A stretch of 64,000 bases of DNA from Psychrobacter immobilis (lineage in GTDB: Bacteria; Pseudomonadota; Gammaproteobacteria; Pseudomonadales; Moraxellaceae): positions 62,001 to 126,000 of the forward strand of contig NZ_CAJGZN010000001.1 of the NCBI RefSeq assembly GCF_904846235.1. The letters run 5' to 3'. Below the pieces are notes generated by a model that made no database searches, was not told the DNA's origin, and saw only the letters and a program-made list of their open reading frames with translations. Made by a program: the position numbers and the translations under genes. Below are positions 36,951-45,977 of the stretch, in pieces; within the stretch, counting starts at the first letter, position 1; every line of letters starts with the position of its first letter.

Positions 36951-37982
36951 ATGACGTTGTCTTATTCACATGCGCACCAGCAAGGTAGCGGCACGACAGA
37001 AGTGGTCGCCGTATTGGTCGCTATCACAGATCATATCGCGCGCGTTCTAACCGTTGACCAAGGTAAGCTGTTGCCAAATGGGCCACTTATGCCGCTACAT
37101 CGCTCGTTACAAGCAGGTGTGCGTCAATGGGTAGAGGAGCAAACGCAGCAACCGCTTGGATATTTGGAGCAGTTATATACCTTTGTCGATACTAACAGGC
37201 GTAATATTGATGGCCATGCGTTGGTGTATGTGAGTTATTTAGGTTTGGTGCAAGAGACGCAAACGCAGGCACTCCAAAGCAAAGCACTCTGGCGAGATTG
37301 GTATGATTATTTCCCATGGGAAAATCATTTGGACGGTATGCCTAGTATTATTATGGACTTTATCGTGCCTGCGCTACTTGAATGGGCCAATACTGCCAAC
37401 GACTCGATTGTCCAACAGCGCAGGCGTCAGCGAGTTGGCCTGTGTTGGGGACTCAGTGAAGCGTTTTTGGCAAGTGGTCAACTACCAGACAGCCAATCAG
37501 TTAGCGAGCAGGATAATGAAAGTAGGGAATGGATCGCAGAGCATGTATTGCTACGTTATGAGATGCTTTATGAAGCAGGTCTAATCCCCGAAGCACCTAA
37601 TTATCCGCCCAACTATCAGGTTGTTGCTTTGCCAGAGGACTGGTCACAGCGCATAGGCGTACCGATGTATTATGATCACCGCCGCGTGATTGCTACTGCT
37701 ATCTCAAGACTGCGCGCGAAGATTGAATATAGACCGCTTATTTTTGGTCTGATGCCAGACGTCTTTACCTTGTCGCAGTTGCAGCAGAGTGTTGAGGCGT
37801 TATCAGGAGTTTGTTTGCATAAGCAAAACTTTCGTCGATTACTTGATTCACAAAACTTGGTAATGGAGACTGGGGAGAGTAGCAGTGCTCAGCGCGGTCG
37901 CCCTGCCAAGCTATATCGCTTTCGCCATGATATCGAGCTACAGAGTTTATTGATGGACAGTAAACTTCCCAAGCGCAAATAG
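36951..37982 (+). CDS. Nudix-like/winged-helix regulator of NAD synthesis (NrtR/NadQ type)
   Basis: Residues about 15-180 resemble a Nudix-like domain with a degenerate box (HRSLQAGVRQWVEEQTQ, then LGYLEQLYTFVD), lacking the glutamates needed for hydrolysis. The C-terminal 110 residues match the NrtR-type winged helix (VFTLSQLQQSVEAL; KQNFRRLLDSQNLV; RGRPAKLYRF). Such proteins are repressors that sense NAD-related metabolites. The gene lies between divergent nadA and nadC, both preceded by the same palindrome, which supports a local repressor of de novo NAD synthesis. AAAAGGATAATTC precedes the ATG. Choice between the NrtR and NadQ families is not settled by sequence alone. Confidence 0.85.
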   Translation: MTLSYSHAHQQGSGTTEVVAVLVAITDHIARVLTVDQGKLLPNGPLMPLHRSLQAGVRQWVEEQTQQPLGYLEQLYTFVDTNRRNIDGHALVYVSYLGLVQETQTQALQSKALWRDWYDYFPWENHLDGMPSIIMDFIVPALLEWANTANDSIVQQRRRQRVGLCWGLSEAFLASGQLPDSQSVSEQDNESREWIAEHVLLRYEMLYEAGLIPEAPNYPPNYQVVALPEDWSQRIGVPMYYDHRRVIATAISRLRAKIEYRPLIFGLMPDVFTLSQLQQSVEALSGVCLHKQNFRRLLDSQNLVMETGESSSAQRGRPAKLYRFRHDIELQSLLMDSKLPKRK

Positions 37983-38073
37983 TCATTTCAAGCCAGTCCG
38001 TTTTATCTCTAAAGTGGTTTGTAAAACGAAAAACTTGTCACCTTTCCTTGCAGGGTCGCTAACTTTACGCTAT

Positions 38074-38098
38074 ATTTATGCTCATTTTGAGTTTAAAT
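38074..38098. promoter_or_regulatory. Imperfect palindrome upstream of nadC, second operator copy
   Basis: ATTTATGCTCA-TTT-TGAGTTTAAAT shares the 15-base core TATGCTCATTTTGAG with the nadA palindrome. It lies 45 bp before the nadC start, a position suited to repression. Confidence 0.75.
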
Positions 38099-38142
38099 GA
38101 CGAGCAGTTTCTATCAATATCATGCCTAGATAAGGGTCAAAA

Positions 38143-39003
38143 ATGACAATTGAACAAGAGCCAGCATTGGATGTTGTATTGCTTAAACCATTGGTTGAGA
38201 ATGCATTAGCTGAAGATTTGGGTAGGCGTGGTGATGTAACGTCACAAGCTACTATCCCAGCCGATATGCAAGCGCAGTTGCAGATCAAAGCGCGGCAAGC
38301 AGGCGTGATATGCGGTATCGATTTGGCACGCTTGTCTTTTGCCTTAGTCGATGCGCAAATTGAGTTTATTGCACAAGTACAGGATGGCGAAACAGTAGAG
38401 GCTGGTGCAGTGTTAGCGACCGTAAAAGGTAACGCGCGTCACTTATTGACAGCAGAACGCACGGCACTGAACTTTATGACCCATCTCAGTGGTATTGCGA
38501 CAGCGACCCGTCAGATTGTCGATAGTGTGGCCCAATATCCTGCGCAGATTACTTGTACACGCAAGACCATTCCAGGCTTACGTATCGTACAAAAATATGC
38601 GGTACGCTGCGGCGGCGGACGCAATCATCGCTTAGGGTTGGATGATGCGATTTTAATCAAAGACAATCATATCGCTATTGCTGGTGACATCAAAACGGCC
38701 ATTCAGCAAGCACAGAAATTTGCTGGGCATCTGATTCCTATTGAGGTCGAAGTCGATACGCTAGAGCAATTAGAGCAAGCGCTCGATGCAGGTGTGAGTT
38801 TAGTGCTATTAGATAACATGTCGCCTGAAACATTGTCGCAAGCGGTTGCTATGTGTCAGGGGCGCGCAAAGACTGAAGCCTCAGGTGGTATTACGCCCGA
38901 AACGGTACAAGCGGCTGCAAGTACAGGGGTTGATTTTATCGCGATGGGTTATTTGACGCACAGTACGACTGCTTTGGATATTGGGCTAGATTTTAGTGCA
39001 TAA
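38143..39003 (+). CDS. nadC: Nicotinate-nucleotide pyrophosphorylase (carboxylating)
   Basis: NadC converts quinolinate and PRPP to nicotinate mononucleotide, completing the de novo branch begun by NadB and NadA. Typical segments are EDLGRRGDVTSQATIP near residue 24, ERTALNFMTHLSGIAT near 106, TRKTIPGLRIVQKYAVRCGG near 139 and EASGGITPETV near 245. The 286-residue length matches the family. A copy of the palindromic operator lies upstream. A small hairpin (AGCG-CGCT) follows at about 39028, but no clear terminator. Confidence 0.96.
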   Translation: MTIEQEPALDVVLLKPLVENALAEDLGRRGDVTSQATIPADMQAQLQIKARQAGVICGIDLARLSFALVDAQIEFIAQVQDGETVEAGAVLATVKGNARHLLTAERTALNFMTHLSGIATATRQIVDSVAQYPAQITCTRKTIPGLRIVQKYAVRCGGGRNHRLGLDDAILIKDNHIAIAGDIKTAIQQAQKFAGHLIPIEVEVDTLEQLEQALDAGVSLVLLDNMSPETLSQAVAMCQGRAKTEASGGITPETVQAAASTGVDFIAMGYLTHSTTALDIGLDFSA

Positions 39004-39305
39004 ATATAGATGTGCTAAAGGTTAATAGCGCTACATGCGCTCGATTTTATCGAAAAGACTATCAACGAGTTAGTAAAATGGTAATTTATACTGATAGCTT
39101 TTACTGATAATCGGTTAAATGCTTGTTTTTACACTGAAGCTTTACTAAGGTGACATGTAGGCGTAACGGCGCAAAGTTAATGATTTTCTTAGCTTATCTG
39201 CCTATGCTACAATGCCGTTTTTAACTGCCTATTGGGTCATCGTTGCACTCGCACGATGGCCTTATCTTTTTGCACAAGCGGTATCAATAGACAAGCGAGC
39301 GCTCA
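39004..39305. other. 302-bp spacer between nadC and marC-like gene
   Basis: No gene, RNA or strong terminator was seen. It is A+T-rich and should include the promoter of the MarC-family gene. Confidence 0.55.
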
Positions 39306-39947
39306 GTGAATACTGAAATTATCAAGATAATCCTAGCCTTTATGGTATTGATCAATCCATTTAGCGCATTGACGTTATTTTTAGATTTGACTCGCGGCTA
39401 TTCGATGAACAATCGACGTAAGGTCGCGCGCGTTGCTTGTCTGACCATTTTTATCACCATCAGCTTTTTTACGATTGCAGGTGAGACGCTACTAAAAACC
39501 CTTGGTATTTCTATCGGCTCGTTCCAATTGGCAGGCGGTATATTGGTGTTTTTAATTGCGCTAAATATGATGAATGGGGAGGGTAACCCGGTTAAACCTG
39601 ATCAAGAGAATTTTGATGTTGATCATGTGAAAGATGCGCCAGTTTCAATGGCAGCTGCTGTGGTTCCCCTCGCGATTCCGATGATGATTGGGCCTGGTGG
39701 TATCTCTACGGTTATCATTTATTCTTCACAAGTATCAGGTATTTTGCAGGTATCTGCCATTTTGATTGCTGGCTTATTTATCAGTCTGTTTTGCTACTTA
39801 GCATTGATGGCGGCAGGTCGTATCAGTCGCTTACTAGGTGATACTGGCTTGAACATCATGAGCCGAATCATGGGGATGCTATTGGCCGCCGTTTCTATCG
39901 AGATTATCGTTAATGGACTGCGTACGCTCTTTCCTAGCTTGATGTAA
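39306..39947 (+). CDS. MarC-family integral membrane protein
   Basis: A multi-span inner-membrane protein of the MarC/UPF0056 family, of unknown transport function. Six hydrophobic segments are visible in 213 residues, with the family start VLINPFSALTLFLDLT and the VPLAIPMMIGPGGISTVI segment near residue 120. Family members are about 200-220 residues. The start codon is GTG. It converges with the LysE/ArgO-like gene across a hairpin at 39966. Confidence 0.88.
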   Translation: MNTEIIKIILAFMVLINPFSALTLFLDLTRGYSMNNRRKVARVACLTIFITISFFTIAGETLLKTLGISIGSFQLAGGILVFLIALNMMNGEGNPVKPDQENFDVDHVKDAPVSMAAAVVPLAIPMMIGPGGISTVIIYSSQVSGILQVSAILIAGLFISLFCYLALMAAGRISRLLGDTGLNIMSRIMGMLLAAVSIEIIVNGLRTLFPSLM

Positions 39948-39965
39948 ACGATCAATACAATATTA

Positions 39966-40000
39966 CCGCTAACCATATATATTTATACAGTGGTTAGCGG
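39966..40000. terminator. Perfect 10-bp stem between convergent genes, possible terminator
   Basis: CCGCTAACCA and TGGTTAGCGG form a perfect stem with a 15-base A+T-rich loop, 18 bp after the marC-like stop. Neither side has a long T run, so termination efficiency is uncertain. Confidence 0.5.
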
Positions 40001-40096
40001 ATATCGACGTCATTCAGTATTATCCAATACGTCGTTTACTTAATATTCAGTTTATTCAACACTCAGCTTATCTATCATTTCTCAGTTATACCTCTA

Positions 40097-40699
40097 TCAG
40101 CTTTGATACAAATGCCAAGCCAGATAGAGCATTAGCAACCCTACCAAAGCGTCCAGTATGTTCCATGCTTTAGGCTTCTCAAATAGAGGCCTGAGTAATC
40201 GCGCACCATACCCAAGCGCAAAGAAGAAAAAGAACGAAGCGCTAATTGCACCTGCGGCAAACGTCAATTTACTGCTTGCGCCCGTAGAGACCATGCCGAC
40301 GAGTACCAATGTGTCTAGATAGACGTGCGGGTTTAACCAAGTAAAGCCAAAGCATAGTAACAAGGCTTTTTTTAAGCTAGTGACGACTTGTCCTTCAACA
40401 GTCAAAGCGTGTGACACGCGTACGCTGGCATACAAACTCTGTACACCATATCCTAATAAAAATATAACGCCTGCTATTTTTGCGATATCTATAACGTGAG
40501 GATAGCGAGCTGTAACTGCACCAAAACCACCAACGCCTGCTGATATTAAAAATGCATCGCTCACCGCACAAAACAAGCAAACAAAAAATATGTGCTCGCG
40601 TTTGAGGCCTTGTTTGAGTACAAAAGCGTTTTGGGAACCAATAGCAATGATGAGAGATAACCCAAGTAGGAAACCAGAAATATAATCGGGAGCATTCAT
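40097..40699 (-). CDS. LysE/ArgO-family amino-acid exporter
   Basis: An inner-membrane exporter of the LysE superfamily, most like ArgO (YggA), which exports arginine. The start GFLLGLSLIIAIGSQNAFVL is highly typical, as is GFTWLNPHVYLDTLVLVG near residue 118. It has 200 residues (E. coli ArgO 211) and about six membrane spans. Substrate is likely a basic amino acid, but that is inferred. No ArgP-type regulator gene is adjacent. Confidence 0.88.
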   Translation of the reverse strand: MNAPDYISGFLLGLSLIIAIGSQNAFVLKQGLKREHIFFVCLFCAVSDAFLISAGVGGFGAVTARYPHVIDIAKIAGVIFLLGYGVQSLYASVRVSHALTVEGQVVTSLKKALLLCFGFTWLNPHVYLDTLVLVGMVSTGASSKLTFAAGAISASFFFFFALGYGARLLRPLFEKPKAWNILDALVGLLMLYLAWHLYQS

Positions 40700-40844
40700 A
40701 ATACGGTGCTTAACGGTTGGCGTGTAGGAATGGTGACATTTTGCTTACTGGCAGGCCAGCAAAAACCTGCTAAGATACGCTATTGAATGAATGTATGCAA
40801 TATGCGCACAATGTGAGTGTAATAGATGAGGGGCAGAGCAAGTC

Positions 40845-41594
40845 ATGGTAGTCAGTTTGACAAGAATGCTACAGTCATTTGGGCAAGCTCAAGATGACCT
40901 ACCGACATTGGCAGCAAAGAATGCTCAGGAGATGAGCGTCAATCATGAACAGGATGCTGCTGCCAATAGTGATAGCAATCACGCAGTACAAGAGCGTTCT
41001 ACACTGACTCCGCCTGAACGTGTAAACCGCATATGTGATGCGTTGGCACAAGTGAGTGATAGCCAATCATCCACGCCTTTGACCGATCGCTATCTGAGTA
41101 ATCGTGCTCAAATGCGCCCAACCAATAGACCGCCTTTTGACCCAGATACTTTGTGGTATCTCAAACATGGACGTTGTCCGATTATGACTGAACTTGTTGA
41201 TGTGGTCGATGAGGCCACCCTAAATGCCATGCCTATTGAAGCCGTTGCGATATTAGATCGTATCAACGGTAAGCTAAAGCGTTATCGTGAATGGAGTAGT
41301 GAGCTGAACGAACAGCAACAGCAGCAGCATAACGAGCGTCAGTTCGTCATCGATAAATTGGTGTCCGAAAGTATCCCTGAAGCATTACATCATTATGAGC
41401 AGCTACAACGCTTTAGTCCGCATCGCACCAAAAATAACATGGTGCAGGGCAAGATGACTGCTGGTGATATGCTGACAGATTTGTTCTTAGAGATTGATTA
41501 TGAGCTTGACGAATTATTGGATGAATTGCATCAGACAGTCTTAAACCGCCTTGCCTCAACTCATCGTTATGTTAAGAGCCGTACGCAAAGTTAA
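40845..41594 (+). CDS. Unknown protein, first of three related genes (soluble)
   Basis: Not recognised. The 249-residue product has no signal or membrane span. The first 75 residues are polar and low-complexity. A RPPFDPDTLWYLKHGRCP segment lies near residue 93. The C-terminal 105 residues form a predicted helical domain: ILDRINGKLKRYREW, a Gln run (QQQQQ), FVIDKLVSESIPEALHHYEQ, then TAGDMLTDLFLEIDYELDEL and HRYVKSR. The same order of motifs recurs in the next two genes, so the three look like diverged copies of one domain. A candidate terminator separates it from the second gene. GAGGGGCAGAG precedes the ATG. Confidence 0.8.
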   Translation: MVVSLTRMLQSFGQAQDDLPTLAAKNAQEMSVNHEQDAAANSDSNHAVQERSTLTPPERVNRICDALAQVSDSQSSTPLTDRYLSNRAQMRPTNRPPFDPDTLWYLKHGRCPIMTELVDVVDEATLNAMPIEAVAILDRINGKLKRYREWSSELNEQQQQQHNERQFVIDKLVSESIPEALHHYEQLQRFSPHRTKNNMVQGKMTAGDMLTDLFLEIDYELDELLDELHQTVLNRLASTHRYVKSRTQS

Positions 41595-41679
41595 ATTTTC
41601 TCTGATGACACTTTCTCTCGTACATTTGCAAAGGTTAAGTATTATCAAAAAACACAATCGACCTAGTGCATAACAATAT

Positions 41680-41707
41680 AGGGCTTTAATAGAGCCTTAT
41701 TTTTTTG
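41680..41707 (+). terminator. Probable terminator after the first of the three related genes
   Basis: GGGCT and AGAGCC form a short stem with one bulge, followed by TTATTTTTTT. It would separate the first gene from the next two. Confidence 0.65.
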
Positions 41708-41769
41708 TTTAATAATAACAACCACAAAAAATCAGCCACGACATTCTGATAAGTAATAAGGACAATATA

Positions 41770-42456
41770 ATGACCCAAATGACTGCGATGTTCGTAATGT
41801 TTGTTTTGTATGGGCTGTTGCCAGCGGCTGGGTTATATCTAGGTTATCGTGGCATTAAAAAAGTCACAGCACCCAAAATGCTCGAATATAAGGCGATGCC
41901 GCAACTGGGTTATATACCTGAAAAAAGCCTACCTGTCGACATTAAAACTGCTTTGGAGCAAATTAATACAAAGGGTGAAAAGCTGCGGGTCATGTATGGC
42001 GATACCAATAACGATGGCAAGATTGATGATAAAGATACCGTCAACGAAACTTATATTATGATTCAAAACCTAATGGATAGGCATGTGCCACAAGCAGTCG
42101 CTGACTATCGTCGCTTGCACGATTTAGATGTGACAGATAGTGCGCTTGCTGATACTACCAAAATTAAACATTCTAATGTCACTGGTAAAGAAGCCTTATT
42201 AGATGTGCTTAAGACAATTAACACACAGTTCGATGACCTGCTCAACGCGTCATATCATCAAGACGGTCAAAAACTACTTGCAACCAATCGCTATCTCCAG
42301 AAACGTTTTGACAATCCTACTAGCAATGCAGATATTAAAAAGCCTGATAGTAATGCCAATAATAATATCAGTAGTGATGCGAGCAGTGATGTAAATATCC
42401 AAGCGATTGAAAGCCCAATTGGTGAAAATGTGAGTGCTAAAGACATTAAGCTATAA
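41770..42456 (+). CDS. Unknown membrane-anchored protein, second of three related genes, EF-hand-like loop
   Basis: Not recognised. One N-terminal membrane span (residues about 5-25) is followed by a soluble domain of about 150 residues and a polar Asn/Ser/Asp-rich tail. Residues about 77-88 read DTNNDGKIDDKD, which fits a 12-residue calcium-binding EF-hand loop (D1, N3, D5, G6, I8, D9, D12). The following helices (YIMIQNLMDRHVPQAVADYR; EALLDVLKTINTQFDDLL; NRYLQKRF) line up with those of the flanking genes. AAGGACAATATA precedes the ATG. It is probably co-transcribed with the third gene, 40 bp downstream. Confidence 0.8.
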   Translation: MTQMTAMFVMFVLYGLLPAAGLYLGYRGIKKVTAPKMLEYKAMPQLGYIPEKSLPVDIKTALEQINTKGEKLRVMYGDTNNDGKIDDKDTVNETYIMIQNLMDRHVPQAVADYRRLHDLDVTDSALADTTKIKHSNVTGKEALLDVLKTINTQFDDLLNASYHQDGQKLLATNRYLQKRFDNPTSNADIKKPDSNANNNISSDASSDVNIQAIESPIGENVSAKDIKL

Positions 42457-42496
42457 ATACAAAGTTGAATGGTGAAAGGATAAAGAGCAAGCGTAT

Positions 42497-43048
42497 ATGA
42501 GTATCTTAATAGGCATCGGTATTGTAACGACCGTCACTACCTTTTACTTAGGTAGAAAAGGCTGGCAGGCTTTTCATAAAGCCGTCGGTATCTCACCTGG
42601 CGTACTCACTTATCAGGATTACAATGCGCCCTTGTCATTAGCCACATTAAGCTTGCAGCAGTTAACGTTGAATAAACAGCACTTAAAAACATTGCCTGAG
42701 CAGCAACTGCGCCAGTTAAAACGCATCGATGAAAAAGTAAGCAGTTATCAAACCTATCAAGCGGCTCAATATGCTCAACATAAGACGCCAGCGATAACAG
42801 AAGCACAGTTTGTATTGAATAAAATGCTGCAAACACGGTTACCCGAAATGCTAGCTACTCATTACCAATTAACAAATATAAATGCCAAGAATGCAAATAA
42901 CGACAAGAGATTGGAAGCTAATGAGTTATTGCAGAGTGTTTTAGATAATATCGAGCAGCGTTTAGATAGACTCCTGGCGCAAATGGATGAGGAGCAGCTA
43001 CAAGAGCTGCGAGTCATGAAACAGTATATTAATAGTCACGATAGCTGA
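42497..43048 (+). CDS. Unknown membrane-anchored protein, third of three related genes
   Basis: Not recognised. A short N-terminal membrane span (residues about 2-19) precedes a soluble helical domain. The helices QLKRIDEKVSSYQTY, EAQFVLNKMLQTRLPEMLAT, NELLQSVLDNIEQRLDRLLA and MKQYINSH occupy the same order as in the two upstream genes. It lacks the EF-hand-like loop. At 183 residues it is the shortest of the three. It ends before a strong bidirectional terminator. Confidence 0.8.
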   Translation: MSILIGIGIVTTVTTFYLGRKGWQAFHKAVGISPGVLTYQDYNAPLSLATLSLQQLTLNKQHLKTLPEQQLRQLKRIDEKVSSYQTYQAAQYAQHKTPAITEAQFVLNKMLQTRLPEMLATHYQLTNINAKNANNDKRLEANELLQSVLDNIEQRLDRLLAQMDEEQLQELRVMKQYINSHDS

Positions 43049-43110
43049 GTCGTTATATCTATACTGAGCGACTGTGACGCCTGTAAACTTTGAAGCCTAT
43101 ATAAAGACAC

Positions 43111-43151
43111 AAAAAAGCGGTCAATGACTATTTATCATTGACCGCTTTTTT
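43111..43151. terminator. Bidirectional terminator between the unknown gene and rluB
   Basis: A perfect stem of about 16 bp (AAAAAGCGGTCAATGA and its complement) with a 7-base loop is flanked by A and T runs, so it can terminate both convergent transcripts. Confidence 0.93.
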
Positions 43152-43202
43152 ATGTTTATTCTAAATCTACTTAAGACTTAGAATAATGTTAAACCAATTT
43201 AA

Positions 43203-44132
43203 CTAGCGCTTATCATTGCGATCACGGGTGTTACGTGTACCGCGGCTGGCAGGGCTAGCGCTACTTTTAGGTTTCGCACTACTGTTGCGATTATCGCTGC
43301 GGGTGTCAGTGCGACGCGCTTTAAGCGGCTTGTTTCTGATACGTTCTTGCTTCTCTTTAGCAGCGCCATGTAGACCCGTGCCATAACGTGGGCGTAAGCT
43401 GACCAAATCCGTCAACGTATTGATTTCTTTTTTATCAAGCTCTAAGAAACGACCAGTACGTAGCTCTTTTGGTAGAACAATCGTGCCATAGCGTGTACGT
43501 AGTAGACGACTAACTTTTAGACCTTGTGATTCAAACAAACGACGTACTTCGCGGTTACGGCCTTCTTTTAGCTGGACGTGATACCACTTGTTGACGCCTT
43601 CGCCGCCGCCTTCTTTGATGTCTTCAAATTTTGCAAGGCCATCTTCTAGCATGACGCCAGCGGTCAATGCACGGGCGATATCAGACGTTACTTCACCCAA
43701 TACACGTACCGCATATTCACGAGTGACTTCACCAGATGGATGCATCAAGCGATGCGCCATTTCGCCATCATTAGTAAATAACAATAGGCCAGTTGAGTTG
43801 ATGTCCAAACGTCCAACCATTACCCAGCGGTCATGAGTCAGCTTTGGCAAACGCTCAAAAACAGTTGGGCGACCTTCTGGATCTTTAGCAGAGCAAACTT
43901 CGCCTTCAGGCTTGTAGTAAGCGATAACACGGCGACGCTTCTCGTTTTCAGAAGTGTATTTGATTTGACGGCCATCAACGCGAATCTCATCACCTTGCGA
44001 GACGCGATCACCGATGGTCGCAGGACCATTGTTAACCGTTACGCGGCCAGATTTAATAACTTCTTCCATTTGACGGCGTGAACCAAGTCCCATACGGGCG
44101 AGTGCTTTCTGTAATTTTTCGTCTTTCATCAT
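43203..44132 (-). CDS. rluB: 23S rRNA pseudouridine(2605) synthase
   Basis: RluB makes one pseudouridine in 23S rRNA (position 2605 in E. coli). An S4 RNA-binding domain (KALARMGLGSRRQMEEVIKS) is followed by the catalytic domain with the GRLDINSTGLLLFTNDGE motif, which holds the catalytic aspartate. The KEGRNREVRRLFESQGL segment is typical of the RsuA/RluB/E/F group. The C-terminal 50 residues are basic and Ser/Arg-rich. Two ATGs in a row begin the frame; AAGGA fits the second (44129) slightly better. At about 309 residues it is close to E. coli RluB (291). Confidence 0.92.
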   Translation of the reverse strand: MMKDEKLQKALARMGLGSRRQMEEVIKSGRVTVNNGPATIGDRVSQGDEIRVDGRQIKYTSENEKRRRVIAYYKPEGEVCSAKDPEGRPTVFERLPKLTHDRWVMVGRLDINSTGLLLFTNDGEMAHRLMHPSGEVTREYAVRVLGEVTSDIARALTAGVMLEDGLAKFEDIKEGGGEGVNKWYHVQLKEGRNREVRRLFESQGLKVSRLLRTRYGTIVLPKELRTGRFLELDKKEINTLTDLVSLRPRYGTGLHGAAKEKQERIRNKPLKARRTDTRSDNRNSSAKPKSSASPASRGTRNTRDRNDKR

Positions 44133-44451
44133 AATATCCTTGAGTCGGTGGGTTTACATTTCTCAATGTAAAAAATTGGATTGACTATTCTACGCTATTT
44201 TAACAAATTTAGCACGTAAACCAATACTTTACTGGTTAATGATGTATTCACCCATAAATACGTAATACTGTTTAATTGACTTATTATGAAAATTTATCAG
44301 TGCGCAGGCTTTATCTTACGCTAGGATTTTGTAGCGTACACAGGTACAATATTACTCTTAGTCAAAGATTGACGAACCAAAGGACAGGCATGCAAAGTAT
44401 TTGCGCGCGCTGTCTTTATTTTTTTATATCGTACCCTCTATTGGAGTTACT
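44133..44451. other. 319-bp spacer between divergent rluB and folD
   Basis: Holds the divergent promoters, but no clear boxes were assigned. A frame at 44276-44512 and an upstream TTG of the folD frame at 44401 lack ribosome-binding sites and are not taken as genes. Confidence 0.55.
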
Positions 44452-45330
44452 ATGTCTACTGCCCAAGAATCCGCTACCGTTTTGGACGGCAAAGCACTTG
44501 CCAAACAAATAGAACAGGATCTGCGCACGCGCGTAGATACGATTAAGGAAAAGACTGGCCGCACCCCAAGCTTAGCGACGATATTGGTTGGTGACGATCC
44601 AGCCTCTGCCACTTATGTTCGTATGAAAGGCAACGCTTGCAAGCGTGTTGGCATGGACTCTATACGCGTTGAGATGCCAAGTGCCACGACTACTGAGCAG
44701 CTCATGGCAAAGATAGATGAGTTAAATAGCAATCCAGATGTACATGGTATTTTGCTACAGCATCCGGTTCCTGAGCATATTGATGAGCGTGCTTGTTTTG
44801 AGCAGATTGACTTAGCAAAAGACGTCGATGGTGTGACTTGTCTTGGTTTTGGTCGTATGGCGATGCAGCAGTCAGCTTATGGCTCATGCACACCGCAGGG
44901 CATCATGCATTTGCTAGAGCATCATAATATCGAGCTATCAGGTAAAGAAGCAGTGGTCGTAGGGCGTAGTGCTATCTTAGGTAAGCCAATGGCAATGATG
45001 CTATTGAATGCTAACTGTACAGTGACTATCTGCCATTCAAGAACTCAAGATTTGGCAGCACATATTAAGCGTGCAGATATCGTGGTTGGTGCCGTAGGCG
45101 TACCTGAGCTGATTAAAGCGGAATGGATCAAAGCAGGAGCGGTTGTCATTGATGCAGGTTTCCATCCGACAGATGGTGGCGGTGTTGGTGATATCGAAAT
45201 GAAAGGCATGGAAAACATTGCCAGCGCTTATACGCCAGTGCCAGGCGGCGTTGGCCCAATGACTATCAACACGCTTATTCGCCAAACGGTCGATGCTGCT
45301 GAAAAATCAGCGGGTTTGAATAAAGGCTAA
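44452..45330 (+). CDS. folD: Bifunctional methylenetetrahydrofolate dehydrogenase/cyclohydrolase
   Basis: FolD interconverts 5,10-methylene-, methenyl- and 10-formyl-tetrahydrofolate with NADP in one-carbon metabolism. Characteristic segments are [19 protein letters not shown] near residue 41, [28 protein letters not shown], the NADP site [17 protein letters not shown] near 161 and [14 protein letters not shown] near 265. The ATG at 44452 is preceded by TTGGAG and gives 292 residues, matching the family (about 288). Confidence 0.97.
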   Translation: MSTAQESATVLDGKALAKQIEQDLRTRVDTIKEKTGRTPSLATILVGDDPASATYVRMKGNACKRVGMDSIRVEMPSATTTEQLMAKIDELNSNPDVHGILLQHPVPEHIDERACFEQIDLAKDVDGVTCLGFGRMAMQQSAYGSCTPQGIMHLLEHHNIELSGKEAVVVGRSAILGKPMAMMLLNANCTVTICHSRTQDLAAHIKRADIVVGAVGVPELIKAEWIKAGAVVIDAGFHPTDGGGVGDIEMKGMENIASAYTPVPGGVGPMTINTLIRQTVDAAEKSAGLNKG

Positions 45331-45429
45331 AAAAATAGTCATACGAATACTGATTGCCGATATATAAGGGGCCTGAGGTAACATAGACTCAGGCTAAATC
45401 AACCACATTTCAGTTGATAGGACCTAAAC

Positions 45430-45948
45430 ATGGCTAAAAAAAACGTAGGTGTTCATGAGCGACTACAAAGTATTGGTAGAGAGTTTGTCGATGTCTGTCA
45501 TTACGTTATTTTATTTCTAATCAGTGTGGTTGTCGTTTGGACTGCAGGTAAAGAGTTTATTTATATTGTCCAAAAGGGTTCAGCGGATCTAAAAGACATA
45601 TTGATGTTATTTATTTACCTTGAGCTATTGGCTATGATAGGTATCTACTTTAAAACCCATCGACTGCCAGTACAGTTTTTGATATTTATTGCCATAACAG
45701 CATTGTCACGACATTTGGTGGTTGATGTGCAGGCGGTTTCAGACTATTTCCATTTATGGCTGCTAGCGACAATTTCCGTGGCCATCATGCTACTGAGCGG
45801 CTCTATTGTAATCCTGACTTGGACGGCCAAAACATTTGGTCGCCCAGAGGATAATCTTGATAAGCAGCATGCAAATCTAACAGTTAAGGCGCTATTGCCT
45901 GATAATGCTCAAGTACCTGATAGTCATACTAAGCATCGCCGTGAATAA
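45430..45948 (+). CDS. PsiE-family phosphate-starvation-inducible membrane protein
   Basis: A small inner-membrane protein of the PsiE family, whose function is unknown. Four hydrophobic segments are seen in 172 residues. The LFIYLELLAMIGIYFKTHRL segment and TALSRHLVVD match the family core. The N- and C-termini are polar. A terminator follows directly. No Pho-box was identified upstream. Confidence 0.85.
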   Translation: MAKKNVGVHERLQSIGREFVDVCHYVILFLISVVVVWTAGKEFIYIVQKGSADLKDILMLFIYLELLAMIGIYFKTHRLPVQFLIFIAITALSRHLVVDVQAVSDYFHLWLLATISVAIMLLSGSIVILTWTAKTFGRPEDNLDKQHANLTVKALLPDNAQVPDSHTKHRRE

Positions 45949-45977
45949 TTAGATAGCGTTACAAAAAGATAGCAACA

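Noticed and set aside
40011-40100. Repeated TCAG-containing words between the marC-like and lysE-like genes
   Set aside because: Spacing varies from 15 to 19 bases and the words are too short to call a repeat.
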